Positions 29,238-37,599 of a stretch of 64,000 nucleotides of DNA are shown one piece after another (the stretch's first letter is position 1; the number at the start of each line of letters is the position of its first letter). This DNA is from Propionivibrio sp. (GTDB lineage Bacteria; Pseudomonadota; Gammaproteobacteria; Burkholderiales; Rhodocyclaceae): NCBI RefSeq assembly GCF_029255185.1, contig NZ_JAPUVO010000130.1, positions 41,971 through 105,970 of the forward strand. Reading direction: 5' to 3'. Under the pieces are notes generated by a model, which made no database searches, had not been told where the DNA came from, and worked only from the letters and a program-made list of their open reading frames with translations. Position numbers and translations under genes: made by a program.

Positions 29238-30123
29238 TTTCCAGGGCGCTCAGGGTTTCCTGATAGATGTCTGCGATAGTTCTCGCATAATCTGCCCAGC
29301 ACAGCCCGTCCACCGACAGTTCATTTTTTTTCGTGCAGCCATCCACCGCACCTGCGGCGAGCAGGGCTTGCAGCACGGCGTACTCGTGCTCTGGCGCACG
29401 CAGCAGGAGGCGGCCGGCGAGCAGGGATAGCGTGGCGACCAGAGCAAAAGCGCCCCAGTTGGAAATTCCCGCAGGGATCAGGTAGTCCGCCGGCGTCGAG
29501 CAAAAAATGAGTTCGCCGTGGACGACTCGCCCCTTCAGCGACTCGCGCAGACTGCCGAAACCCAGCTCGTTGCCGCCGTCGCCGATGGCGATACTCCGGT
29601 ACGCGGATGGCGATGCCAGCAGGCGATCTGCGGCGGGGACGAGGTCGTCGAGAATTTCGCCACGCATCGAGTAACAATGCCCGTCCGCAGCACGCCCTGG
29701 GCGTTCTATGGCGACCACCTGGCTTGGCGCGAAGGTGGCGAGGAGCTCCTCAATCTGGCGCTCGGCCACATCCTGAGGCAGACTCAGGGTAAGCGTCGGG
29801 AAGGGGGTGCCGAAGACCGTCGCGCCGGCACTGAGCAGACAGGCGCTGTACTTGTCGGTAACCAGCACCACCTCCTTGCCAAGTTGACGCAGAGCATCAG
29901 CGATGGCCAGGGCACCCGGCGGCCCGTCGGTTTCCCCGATCATCTCGGCGCGGATGCAAAAACCGGTAACCACGATCACGCGCTCGCCGCGCAGGAGTTC
30001 GGCGGCTGCGGGGAGAAGATGGCGGGTGTCGGCGAAAGACGCCAGTCCCCGGCTGCCCGGGTCGCGTCGCGCCAGTGCTTCAATGCGAGCGATGGCTTGC
30101 GTCATCAGGCTAGATTCATTCAC
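29221..30123 (-). CDS. DUF4392 protein, D-glutamate cyclase family
   Basis: This 300-residue protein has the DUF4392 pattern: [73 protein letters not shown] and [12 protein letters not shown]. In mammals the DUF4392 part of mitochondrial D-glutamate cyclase converts D-glutamate to 5-oxo-D-proline. There it is fused to a DUF1445 domain; here DUF1445 is the preceding gene, overlapping by 4 bp. The function is inferred from that family. The substrate in this bacterium is unproven. Confidence 0.85.
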   Translation of the reverse strand: MNESSLMTQAIARIEALARRDPGSRGLASFADTRHLLPAAAELLRGERVIVVTGFCIRAEMIGETDGPPGALAIADALRQLGKEVVLVTDKYSACLLSAGATVFGTPFPTLTLSLPQDVAERQIEELLATFAPSQVVAIERPGRAADGHCYSMRGEILDDLVPAADRLLASPSAYRSIAIGDGGNELGFGSLRESLKGRVVHGELIFCSTPADYLIPAGISNWGAFALVATLSLLAGRLLLRAPEHEYAVLQALLAAGAVDGCTKKNELSVDGLCWADYARTIADIYQETLSALETIATP

Positions 30124-30902
30124 GATTCAGCCAGGTCCTTGTCCCTGATGTCGGTGATGAACATATAACCCGGGGCATGAGTGATGACCAGTTCCGGCTT
30201 GGCCCGTTTGAGCGCCATCTGGGGCGTCACACCACAGGCCCAGAAGACCGGAATCTCGCCCTGGCGAATTTCCGGCGGGTCGCCGAAATCGACGCTTTGC
30301 AAATCTCTGATGCCAAGAGCGGCGGGATCACCGATATGCACTGGCGCGCCGTGCGCTTTGCGATATTTGGCGGTGATCGCGCGGGCCTTGCCGACCAGGG
30401 TCTCCGGGATGGGGCGCATGCTGACGACCATCGGCCCGGAGAATATTCCGGCCGGACAGCATTCGCGATTGGTGACGTACATCGGGACGTTGCGATCAAG
30501 TTCGATGTGCCGCACCGGGATGCCGTTATCCAGAAGATCCTGTTCGAAGGTGAAACTACAGCCGAGGAGAAAGGTGACCATGTTGTCGGTGAAATGATCG
30601 CGAATATGCTCGGTCTCCTGCTCCAGCACACCATTGCGATAGATGCGATAGCGGGGAATCTGCGTGCGGATGTCGGCGTCGGGTCCAGCCAGCGGCGGCG
30701 CGGTGATTCCGCTCTCGCAGACGTCAATCACCGGGCAGGGTCTGTCGTTGCGGGTGCAGAACAGTAGGAAATCAAAGGCGTATTTTTTGGGCAGGATCAC
30801 GACATTGGCCTGGGTAAACCCTGAGGCCAGGCCGGAAGTCGGTTTGCGCCATTCGCCCCGCGCAATCGCGGCGCGAATTTCCTGTACTGTGCTAACGCCC
30901 AT
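30120..30902 (-). CDS. DUF1445 (YcsI family) putative hydro-lyase
   Basis: ATG 30902 has AAGGAG 7 bases upstream, giving 260 residues; the earlier ATG at 30920 lacks one. The family motifs are [72 protein letters not shown] and [12 protein letters not shown]. YcsI proteins are annotated as hydro-lyases with little biochemistry. Coupling to the DUF4392 gene reproduces as two genes the single mammalian D-glutamate cyclase polypeptide. It is divergent from the TAXI-TRAP operon, with a 279-bp shared control region. Confidence 0.88.
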   Translation of the reverse strand: MGVSTVQEIRAAIARGEWRKPTSGLASGFTQANVVILPKKYAFDFLLFCTRNDRPCPVIDVCESGITAPPLAGPDADIRTQIPRYRIYRNGVLEQETEHIRDHFTDNMVTFLLGCSFTFEQDLLDNGIPVRHIELDRNVPMYVTNRECCPAGIFSGPMVVSMRPIPETLVGKARAITAKYRKAHGAPVHIGDPAALGIRDLQSVDFGDPPEIRQGEIPVFWACGVTPQMALKRAKPELVITHAPGYMFITDIRDKDLAES

Positions 30903-31181
30903 GGCAACTCCTTTTTGCACGGATCGATGATAGCCACCCCCGAAAGCGAGCGCTCATCCTAGCACGACTTGAAACAAGCCGACCTTGGCGTTGGCCTGGT
31001 CAAACGGCGCTTCCTCAGGGCATTTTTTGCAACGTACTTTACGAGTCAGTCGTTTAGCGCTACCCTACCCCCGGCTACAACAGGCCCAATTCATGTAGAG
31101 GTCGAGGGGACGCAAAGTAAGCGAAAGAGGCGCTTGCCTCACCAGCTTTCATTTATCGGCACACTAAAGGAGAGATCAACA

Positions 31182-32150
31182 ATGAAGAAACTAACAATTA
31201 TCGCCGCCGCTCTGGCGCTTGGTGTAACACTGGCCAGCCCGGTCGCCGTGGCACAACAGAAATTTGTCACCATTGGTACCGGCGGTGTGACCGGCGTCTA
31301 TTACGTCGCTGGTGGCGCCATCTGTCGTTTGATGAACAAGGAAAGAGCCAAGCACGGTATCCGCTGCTCAGTCGAGAGCACCGCTGCATCGGTCTATAAC
31401 ATCAATACCATCAAGGCCGGCGAACTTGACTTCGGTGTCGCCCAGTCCGACGTTGAATACAATGCCGTCAAGGGCCTGGCTCAGTTCAAGGACGGTGGAG
31501 CGCACAGCGATCTGCGCGCAGTGTTCTCGGTATTCCCCGAGGCGCTGATGGTGCTGTCGCGCAAGGAAGCCAACATCAAAAAGTTCGAAGACTTCAAGGG
31601 CAAGCGCTTCAATGTCGGCAATCCAGGTTCCGGTACGCGCGCCACGGTCGACATGCTGATGGCCAGTATGGGCATGAAGACCAGTGACTTCTCGTTGACC
31701 TCCGAACTGAAGCCCGACGAGCACGGCCCGGCGCTGTGTGACAACAAGATCGACGGCTTTGGCTTTGTCGTCGCCAGCCCAGCGGCCAACATCCAGGATC
31801 CGACCACCACCTGCGGCGCCAAGCTGGTGCCGGTTACCGGTCCGGCAGTCGACAAACTGGTCAAGGAGTATCCGTACTTCGCCTACGCGACGATCCCCGG
31901 CGGCATGTATCCAGGTAACCCGGAGGCGACCAAGACCTTTGGCGTCGTGGCCAGCTTCGTCACCTCGTCCAAGGTTCCGGATAATGTCGTCTATGCCATG
32001 GTCTCGGCGGTCTTCGACAACTTCGAGGAGTTCAAGAAACTGCATCCGGCGCTGGCCAATCTCGAGCCGAAGGACATGATCAAGAACGGCATGTCGGCAC
32101 CGCTACATCCGGGCGCCGTCAAGTACTACAAGGAAAAAGGCTGGATGTAA
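31182..32150 (+). CDS. TAXI-family TRAP transporter solute-binding protein
   Basis: ATG 31182 follows AAAGGAGAGA and gives 322 residues with a clear signal peptide ([21 protein letters not shown]); the longer frame from 30969 is just the leader. The periplasmic domain shows the TAXI signature [20 protein letters not shown], plus [17 protein letters not shown] and [18 protein letters not shown]. Characterised TAXI proteins bind glutamate, glutamine or other small carboxylates. It supplies the fused permease downstream. Confidence 0.95.
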   Translation: MKKLTIIAAALALGVTLASPVAVAQQKFVTIGTGGVTGVYYVAGGAICRLMNKERAKHGIRCSVESTAASVYNINTIKAGELDFGVAQSDVEYNAVKGLAQFKDGGAHSDLRAVFSVFPEALMVLSRKEANIKKFEDFKGKRFNVGNPGSGTRATVDMLMASMGMKTSDFSLTSELKPDEHGPALCDNKIDGFGFVVASPAANIQDPTTTCGAKLVPVTGPAVDKLVKEYPYFAYATIPGGMYPGNPEATKTFGVVASFVTSSKVPDNVVYAMVSAVFDNFEEFKKLHPALANLEPKDMIKNGMSAPLHPGAVKYYKEKGWM

Positions 32151-32189
32151 GAATGGCCTAGGCGACGCGATGCGCGCCTGCTGATTCGG

Positions 32190-32220
32190 GACGGCTCCTC
32201 AACGGAGCCGTCTTGCGTTT
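32190..32220 (+). terminator. Hairpin between TAXI gene and TRAP permease gene
   Basis: GACGGCTCC (32190-32198) pairs with GGAGCCGTC (32204-32212) around TCAAC and is followed by TTGCGTTTT. The T run is broken, so termination is probably partial. That would give more binding protein than permease from one operon. It could also protect the 3' end of the TAXI mRNA. Confidence 0.6.
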
Positions 32221-32247
32221 TATGTTATTTAAAATAGGGGGCAGTCA

Positions 32248-34839
32248 GTGAACGAAAATGAAGTTAAGACGTCGGAATTGACCGACGACGAAATCCGGCA
32301 AATGGTTGCCGAATCGGATACCGGGGGGCGCCGACCGAGTGGCCTGGCAGCCAAGATCGTAATGTACGCGGCGATGGCATGGTCGCTGTTCCAGCTCTGG
32401 ATTGCCTCGCCGCTGCCGTTCGCGTTTGGCATATTTGTTCTCAACGATACCCAGTCACGCTCAATCCACTTGGCCTTTGCGATGTTTCTGGGCTACATGC
32501 TTTTCCCACCACTCAAGAGTTCGCCACGCACCCGCATCCCGGTGCAAGACTGGGTGCTGGCGCTGCTCGGCGCCTTTTGTGGGGCTTATCTATACCTTTT
32601 TTACGCCGAACTTGCCGCGCGGCCCGGTCAGCCGACCGCCTTCGATCTGGTGGTTGCATTGGCCGGCGTCACTCTCCTGCTGGAAGTAACGCGCCGCGTC
32701 ATTGGCCTGCCGATGACGTTGATGGCTCTGCTCTTCATCGGCTACATCTTTCTCGGCCCTTACATGCCAGAGATGATTGCGCACAAGGGGGCATCGTTCG
32801 GCAAGGGCATGACGCATCTGTGGTTGTCCACCGAAGGCGTTTTCGGCGTTGCGCTGGGCGTCTCGTCGGGCTTCGTCTTTCTCTTCGTGCTCTTCGGTGC
32901 GCTGCTCGATACGGGCGGCGCCGGCAACTACTTCATTAAGTCAGCGCTCTCGCTGCTCGGCCACATGCGCGGCGGCCCGGCCAAGGCAGCGGTCGTCTCC
33001 TCGGGCTTGACCGGCCTTATTTCGGGCAGCTCGATCGCTAACGTGGTGACCGTCGGCACCTTCACCATCCCGCTTATGAAACGCGTCGGCTACAAGCCCC
33101 ACGTGGCCGCTGCCGTTGAAACCGCCGCCTCGGTCGACGGCCAGATCATGCCGCCGGTGATGGGCGCTGCGGCCTTCCTGATGGTCGAGTACGTCGGCAT
33201 TCCCTACACCCAGATCATCAAGCACGCCGCCCTGCCGGCGCTGATGTCCTACATCGCGCTGTTCTACATCGTGCACCTGGAGGCCTGCAAGGCCGACATT
33301 CGCGGCATCCCGCGCGATAACATGCCGCCGTTGATGAATCGCCTGATCGGTTTCGTACTCTCGGTGAGCGGCGTCATTCTCTTGGCCAATGTCGTTTATT
33401 TTGGCCTGGGCTGGATCAAGGGCGTTGCCGGTGACGCGTCCACGCTTGTCATCGCCTTGCTCATGCTCGGCGCTTACATCGGCCTGGTCAAGTACGAGTC
33501 AAATTATCCCGAGCTGCACATGGAGGATCCGAATTCACCGATTCTCAAGCTGCCCGAGCCGGGGCCGACGATCAAGAGCGGCCTGCATTTCCTGTTGCCG
33601 GTCGCCGCCCTGATTTGGAATCTGATGATCGAGGAGCTTTCGCCAGCGCTGTCGGCCTTCTGGGCAACGATGTTCCTGATCTTCATCCTGGTTACGCAAC
33701 GTCCGCTTGGCGCTTGGTTCCGCGGTCAGCGCGAGATCAAGGCTGACTGGGCGCAGGGCTTCCAGGATCTGAAAACGGGCCTGATTGCTGGTGCGCGAAA
33801 TATGGTCGGCGTCGCCATCGCCACCTCGACCGCTGGCATCATCGTCGGTACCGTAACGCTGACCGGCATCGGTCTGGTGCTGGCTGAAGTGGTCGAGCTG
33901 ATCTCGGCCGGCAACCTGCTGCTGATGCTGTGCATGGTCGCCGTCGCTTCGCTGATCCTCGGCATGGGCGTGCCGACGACGGCCAACTACATCATCGTGT
34001 CGACGCTGATGGCGCCGGTAGTCGTCGAACTTGGCGCGCAGAGCGGACTGGTCGTCCCGCTGATCGCCATCCACATGTTCGTCTTCTATTTCGGCATCAT
34101 GGCCGACGTGACGCCGCCGGTCGGACTGGCGGCCTACGCGGCGGCGGGCATCGCCAAATGCGATCCGATGCTGACCGGCTTTACCGCCTTCTGGTACAGC
34201 ATCCGCACCAGCGTCCTGCCCTTCATGTTCATCTACAACACGCAACTGCTGCTGATCGGCATCGACAGCATTTCGCAATTCATTCTGGTCGTCGTTTCGG
34301 CCATTGCCGCCAGCCTGATTTTCGTTGCCGCGTCGCAGAACTGGTTCATCACCCGCAGCAAGTGGTACGAAAGCGCCCTGCTGCTGCTGATCGCGTTCAG
34401 CCTGTTCCGACCGAACTTCTGGATGGACATGATTGTTCCGCCTTACAACAAGGTGGCGCCAACGCAGATCATGCAGATTGCCGAGAAAGCACCGGCCAAC
34501 GAGGATCTGCGCGTCTGGATCGAAGGTGAAGATCTGAACGGCAAGTTGGTCAACAAAGGCATGCTGCTGCCGCTCGGCGAAGCGGGCACGGCGGCCCAGC
34601 GCTTCGAGAGGTTCGGTCTGCGCTTGCAAACCAATGGCGATCAACTGGAAGTTGCTGCGGTCAAGTTCCGTAGCAAGGCTGACAAGGCCGGCTTCAAGCA
34701 GGGTCAGACAGTGACGGCGATTGAAATGGAATCCACTCAGCCGGCGCCTGAGTGGCTGTTCATCCCGACCTTGGGAATGCTGGCGCTGGTTATCTTCGTA
34801 CAACGCCGGAGGGCGGCGGCTACGGCGGTAGCTGCGTAG
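32248..34839 (+). CDS. Fused TRAP transporter permease (DctQ-DctM) with DUF3394 tail
   Basis: The protein has 863 residues from a GTG start with AGGGGG upstream. An N-terminal small-permease-like region is followed by the large DctM-type permease with many membrane segments and the motifs SGSSIANVVTVGTFTIPLMK, MPPVMGAAAFLMVEYVGIPY and GMGVPTTANYIIVSTLMAPV. A C-terminal DUF3394 region (about 700-850, RVWIEGEDLNGKLVNKGMLL) ends with a final helix. It moves the ligand captured by the TAXI protein into the cell using an ion gradient. The neighbouring divergent genes suggest that ligand is glutamate-like. Confidence 0.95.
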   Translation: MNENEVKTSELTDDEIRQMVAESDTGGRRPSGLAAKIVMYAAMAWSLFQLWIASPLPFAFGIFVLNDTQSRSIHLAFAMFLGYMLFPPLKSSPRTRIPVQDWVLALLGAFCGAYLYLFYAELAARPGQPTAFDLVVALAGVTLLLEVTRRVIGLPMTLMALLFIGYIFLGPYMPEMIAHKGASFGKGMTHLWLSTEGVFGVALGVSSGFVFLFVLFGALLDTGGAGNYFIKSALSLLGHMRGGPAKAAVVSSGLTGLISGSSIANVVTVGTFTIPLMKRVGYKPHVAAAVETAASVDGQIMPPVMGAAAFLMVEYVGIPYTQIIKHAALPALMSYIALFYIVHLEACKADIRGIPRDNMPPLMNRLIGFVLSVSGVILLANVVYFGLGWIKGVAGDASTLVIALLMLGAYIGLVKYESNYPELHMEDPNSPILKLPEPGPTIKSGLHFLLPVAALIWNLMIEELSPALSAFWATMFLIFILVTQRPLGAWFRGQREIKADWAQGFQDLKTGLIAGARNMVGVAIATSTAGIIVGTVTLTGIGLVLAEVVELISAGNLLLMLCMVAVASLILGMGVPTTANYIIVSTLMAPVVVELGAQSGLVVPLIAIHMFVFYFGIMADVTPPVGLAAYAAAGIAKCDPMLTGFTAFWYSIRTSVLPFMFIYNTQLLLIGIDSISQFILVVVSAIAASLIFVAASQNWFITRSKWYESALLLLIAFSLFRPNFWMDMIVPPYNKVAPTQIMQIAEKAPANEDLRVWIEGEDLNGKLVNKGMLLPLGEAGTAAQRFERFGLRLQTNGDQLEVAAVKFRSKADKAGFKQGQTVTAIEMESTQPAPEWLFIPTLGMLALVIFVQRRRAAATAVAA

Positions 34840-34865
34840 TTTTTCGGGGTCGTATGCGCTACCTG

Positions 34866-34894
34866 AAAACGCTGCCTTCGGGCAGCGTTTTTTT
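34866..34894 (+). terminator. Intrinsic terminator after TRAP permease
   Basis: AAAACGCTGCC pairs with GGCAGCGTTTT around a TTCG tetraloop and continues as T. The 3' end of the converging CDF gene touches the T run, so the hairpin serves both directions. Confidence 0.93.
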
Positions 34895-35807
34895 ATGCAT
34901 CTTTGCTGCTGGCGGCGGCAGCGCGCGATAACCAGCGAACCGGGTGCATGGCAGACTCTGGCTGCAAGGTGACATGGGCAATTCCCTGATGCAGCAACAC
35001 GTGCCGGGCAGCCGCCAGAACGTCGGGCCACTGGGAAAAGTCATCGACCACCAGATGCGCTGACAGCGCGATGCGATTTGACGACAAGGTCCAGATGTGC
35101 AGATCATGGACCGAGTTGACGCCGGGAACGGTCGCCAGCGCCTGCCCGACCTGCTCCAGGGAAAGGTGCGCCGGAACACCTTCGAGTAATGCGTGCAAGA
35201 CCTCACGCAAGAGCCGCAGGCTGGAGCCGAGGACCAGCAAGCAAATGAGCAGAGAGAGCAGCGGATCGATCGGCGTCCAGCCGGTGAAAACAATCACCGC
35301 ACCAGCGACCAGCGCCGCCACCGAGCCGAGCAGATCACCGAGCACATGCAGCAGGGCGCCACGTGTATTCATCGTTTGCTCACCATGCATGAGCAAGCAG
35401 GCAACACCGATGTTAATGAGCAGACCGGCCAGCGCAACCAGCGTTACGGCCTGACCATTGATTGCCGTCGGCTCAAGAAAACGCTGGATTGCGGCCACCG
35501 AGATGCTGACCACCACCACCACCATGAACAGGACATTAAGCAGAGCGGCCAGTGTTTCGACGCGACCCAGGCCGTAGGAGTGACGTTTTGAGGGAGGACG
35601 CCTGCTCAGCCAGACGGCAAAAGCGGCCAGGCCGAGCGAGGCACTGTCAGTCACCATATGCCCGGCGTCGCCGAGTAGCGCCAGCGACCCGGACCAGAAA
35701 CCGGTTACCGCTTCAAGCACTGCAAAGCCGAGTGTCAACAGCAGGGCCCAGACCAGGCGCGGCCCGGGATCGGCGTGATGATGGTCGTGATGGCTGTGGT
35801 CGCTCAT
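34893..35807 (-). CDS. Cation diffusion facilitator, zinc/cadmium/cobalt exporter type
   Basis: I start at ATG 35807 (MSDHSHHDHHHADPGPR), giving 304 residues with a His-rich metal-binding N-terminus. About six membrane segments follow, with the two transport-site motifs LLGDAGHMVTDSASL and LLHVLGDLLGSVAAL. The C-terminal cytoplasmic domain has VHDLHIWTLSSNRIALSAH. This is the CzcD/ZitB subgroup, which exports Zn2+ and similar ions in exchange for protons. It lies 52 bp downstream of the short ALDH-like gene and may be co-transcribed with it. Confidence 0.93.
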   Translation of the reverse strand: MSDHSHHDHHHADPGPRLVWALLLTLGFAVLEAVTGFWSGSLALLGDAGHMVTDSASLGLAAFAVWLSRRPPSKRHSYGLGRVETLAALLNVLFMVVVVVSISVAAIQRFLEPTAINGQAVTLVALAGLLINIGVACLLMHGEQTMNTRGALLHVLGDLLGSVAALVAGAVIVFTGWTPIDPLLSLLICLLVLGSSLRLLREVLHALLEGVPAHLSLEQVGQALATVPGVNSVHDLHIWTLSSNRIALSAHLVVDDFSQWPDVLAAARHVLLHQGIAHVTLQPESAMHPVRWLSRAAAASSKDA

Positions 35808-35859
35808 GGTCTTGGAAGGATAAGCCGACGCAGCGGAGAAGGGATCATAGGGCGCCAGG

Positions 35860-36480
35860 TCACGCAATGAGCAGGCTAACGCCTGCGGCAGCGCGCAAAG
35901 CGTCTACCGCCACATCGCCGCCCTGCAGAATATTGAAAACCCCGCCGGGGAACCCACAACGGCCGGTCAACTCGGCCAGCGCGAAAATCGCCGATGGTGT
36001 TTCCGGAGACGGCCGGATAACAACCGTCGAACCCGCCATCAGTGCTGGGACGGCAAGCCGCAAGGAAGAGAGCAGGGGGGCTTGTGCGTTGCCGACAATA
36101 GCTAACACTGCCGAAACATCGCCGGTTGGCGCAGAACGCAGGAGCGCCACAGCGTCGGCAACTTCGGCAGCGGCCAGCGCGCCGTCCTTACCGGATTCCT
36201 CGACGATCAGTTGGGCGAGATGCCCGGCATAAGCGGATACTGCCTCACCCACCTTAGCCAGCAGTGCAGCACGCGCTACGCTGGGTTGTGCCGCCCAGGC
36301 TGGCAGCGCGTCTGTTGCCGCAACGACCGCCTGTTTCACTTCACCCGCGCCACACAGCGGTGTGCGGCGCAATACCTCGCCACTGGCCGGATTGCGGACA
36401 TCGAGAAAGGCCGGAGCTAGCGTGAGATAAGCGTGGCCATTGATCCACAGGGGGATCGCCAGCGGGTCGTCGCTCTGCAT
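35860..36480 (-). CDS. Half-length aldehyde dehydrogenase-like protein (NAD-binding part only)
   Basis: ATG 36480, preceded by AAGGA, gives 206 residues, against about 480-500 for a full aldehyde dehydrogenase. The N-terminal motifs are present (VRNPASGEVLRRTPL, LIVEESGKDGALAAAEV, VVIRPSPETPSAIFALAELT, GFPGGVFNILQGGD). About 40 residues are missing between the EV-helix and the LxVPALMAG strand, and the whole catalytic Cys domain is absent. The frame is open with a normal ribosome binding site, so it may be expressed as an NAD-binding relic. A decayed gene is equally possible. An IS605-type element lies just upstream. Confidence 0.7.
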   Translation of the reverse strand: MQSDDPLAIPLWINGHAYLTLAPAFLDVRNPASGEVLRRTPLCGAGEVKQAVVAATDALPAWAAQPSVARAALLAKVGEAVSAYAGHLAQLIVEESGKDGALAAAEVADAVALLRSAPTGDVSAVLAIVGNAQAPLLSSLRLAVPALMAGSTVVIRPSPETPSAIFALAELTGRCGFPGGVFNILQGGDVAVDALRAAAGVSLLIA

Positions 36481-36623
36481 TAGTACATTCCTTTGCTGTG
36501 GTTTGCCTTGCTTACGGGCGCGAAGCAAAATATTTTTCCCTGACTTCTGGTATCCGACACACGCACGCAGCAGCTCCAGAGGAGAGCTAACGAACAGGGC
36601 AGCACGCATGATGTTGACATCCT

Positions 36624-36643
36624 CTCCGGCCTGAAGGCTGGGG
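36624..36643 (-). other. Subterminal hairpin at the tnpB end of the IS605-type element
   Basis: CCGGCC (36626-36631) pairs with GGCTGG (36636-36641) around TGAA, with one wobble pair and two further closing pairs. On the minus strand it follows the tnpB stop within 15 bp and precedes GAGGATGTCAAC. In active elements this is the right-end structure recognised by TnpA, and it overlaps the 3' part of the omega RNA used by TnpB. Confidence 0.6.
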
Positions 36644-36655
36644 ATTCCTACGGCG

Positions 36656-37030
36656 TTAAACAAGCAAACCCCTGCTCAGTCGCATCGCGCCGACCAGATC
36701 GGCGTTGTTCTCGTAGCTGCAACCCACATCGATGCCGATGATCGAGGCTGAAGGATGGACCGGCTCTGCAATCTCGCGCTCAGTCTGAATCGACACGAAC
36801 CACTTGCCGCCGTTGCAAGATACGGTGATGTTCTGCGCTGTGCCGAGAATGTCCCGGCTATTGCGGTAGCGAATCCAGCCCAGCTTCTTCTCGCCCTGCT
36901 CGTATCTGGCTTTCTGCATCGCCAGCGCCTTGTTGAATACGAACCGGCACGAGCCAACGAAGCGGCGCGTATTGCGCTGCTGGTCGCCGTTGGGCTGTAG
37001 TTCGTATTTGTAGGCTTGCAAGCAGTTCAC
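36656..37030 (-). pseudogene. tnpB: Internally deleted TnpB (IS605 OrfB) remnant
   Basis: The frame, opened at a likely GTG 37030, has about 124 residues instead of about 370-400. Three TnpB pieces follow one another without frameshift. First is the N-terminus LQAYKYELQPNGDQQRNTRR ... FNKALAMQKARYEQGEKKLG. Second is the middle part WIRYRNSRDILGTAQNI ... IIGIDVG, with the RuvC-I Asp. Third is the end NADLVGAMRLSRGLLV. Two in-frame deletions have removed most of the helical lobe and the RuvC-II and zinc-finger regions. RNA-guided nuclease activity is therefore not expected. Confidence 0.8.
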
Positions 37031-37051
37031 GGCTAAATTATAGTTTGGTCT

Positions 37052-37468
37052 ATGCAAACAAACAATGACATTCGACACGGGCGGCACTGTGTTTTTAACA
37101 TGCACATCCACCTGGTTTTTGTGGCGAAATATCGCCGCAAGGTCTTCGATAGCGATGCAATTTACCGGCTCAAAGAATTGTTCGCTAAAACATGCACTGG
37201 CTTCGAGGCCGACCTGGTGGAAATGGACGGCGAACGTGACCATGTGCATTTGCTGGTGAACTATCCACCCAAGGTTGCCGTATCGGCACTAGTGAACAGT
37301 CTCAAAGGGGCTTCCAGTCGGGTACTGCGCAAGGAACGACCGGATATTGCCCAGCGCTACTATCTCAAGGGCGGATTGTGGTCGCCCAGCTACTTCGCCG
37401 CCTCCTGTGGCGGTGCCCCAATTAGCATCATTCGGCAGTACATCGAGCAACAGGCAACTCCCGATTGA
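37052..37468 (+). CDS. tnpA: IS200/IS605-family Y1 transposase TnpA
   Basis: The protein has 138 residues, full length for the family. The HUH motif is HVH in GERDHVHLLVNYPP, and the catalytic Tyr lies in SIIRQYIEQQ. Other family features are the N-terminal HCVFNMHIHLVFVAKYRRKV and LKGASSRVLR. It acts on single-stranded DNA hairpins. It appears intact and could still move this element or related ones. Confidence 0.94.
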   Translation: MQTNNDIRHGRHCVFNMHIHLVFVAKYRRKVFDSDAIYRLKELFAKTCTGFEADLVEMDGERDHVHLLVNYPPKVAVSALVNSLKGASSRVLRKERPDIAQRYYLKGGLWSPSYFAASCGGAPISIIRQYIEQQATPD

Positions 37469-37599
37469 CAGCCAGGGCAAGGACACCTATGGCGTCCGCG
37501 CTATCCATCCCCGACCAAACTCGGCGGCTTCGCCTAAAGGGTACTCCGCAACCAGATCGTTGGGGCGAGGCTTTCCGCGCATTCGGGTAAAATGCCAGG

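Larger units (their letters stand above)
36612..37560. mobile_element. IS200/IS605-type element with intact tnpA and deleted tnpB
   Basis: A Y1 transposase gene (37052-37468, plus) lies back to back with a shortened tnpB (36656-37030, minus), the divergent order of IS605. The tnpB end carries the typical subterminal hairpin followed by GAGGATGTCAA. No inverted repeats or target duplications are expected in this family, so the outer limits are estimates. The right end is set near 36612 and the left end within 37470-37560. Confidence 0.8.

Noticed and set aside
33535-35031. 498-codon open frame on the minus strand opposite the TRAP permease
   Set aside because: Its product is rich in Arg, Gln, His and Asp without any motif, and it lies antisense to a clear permease. 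It is a GC-driven shadow frame.
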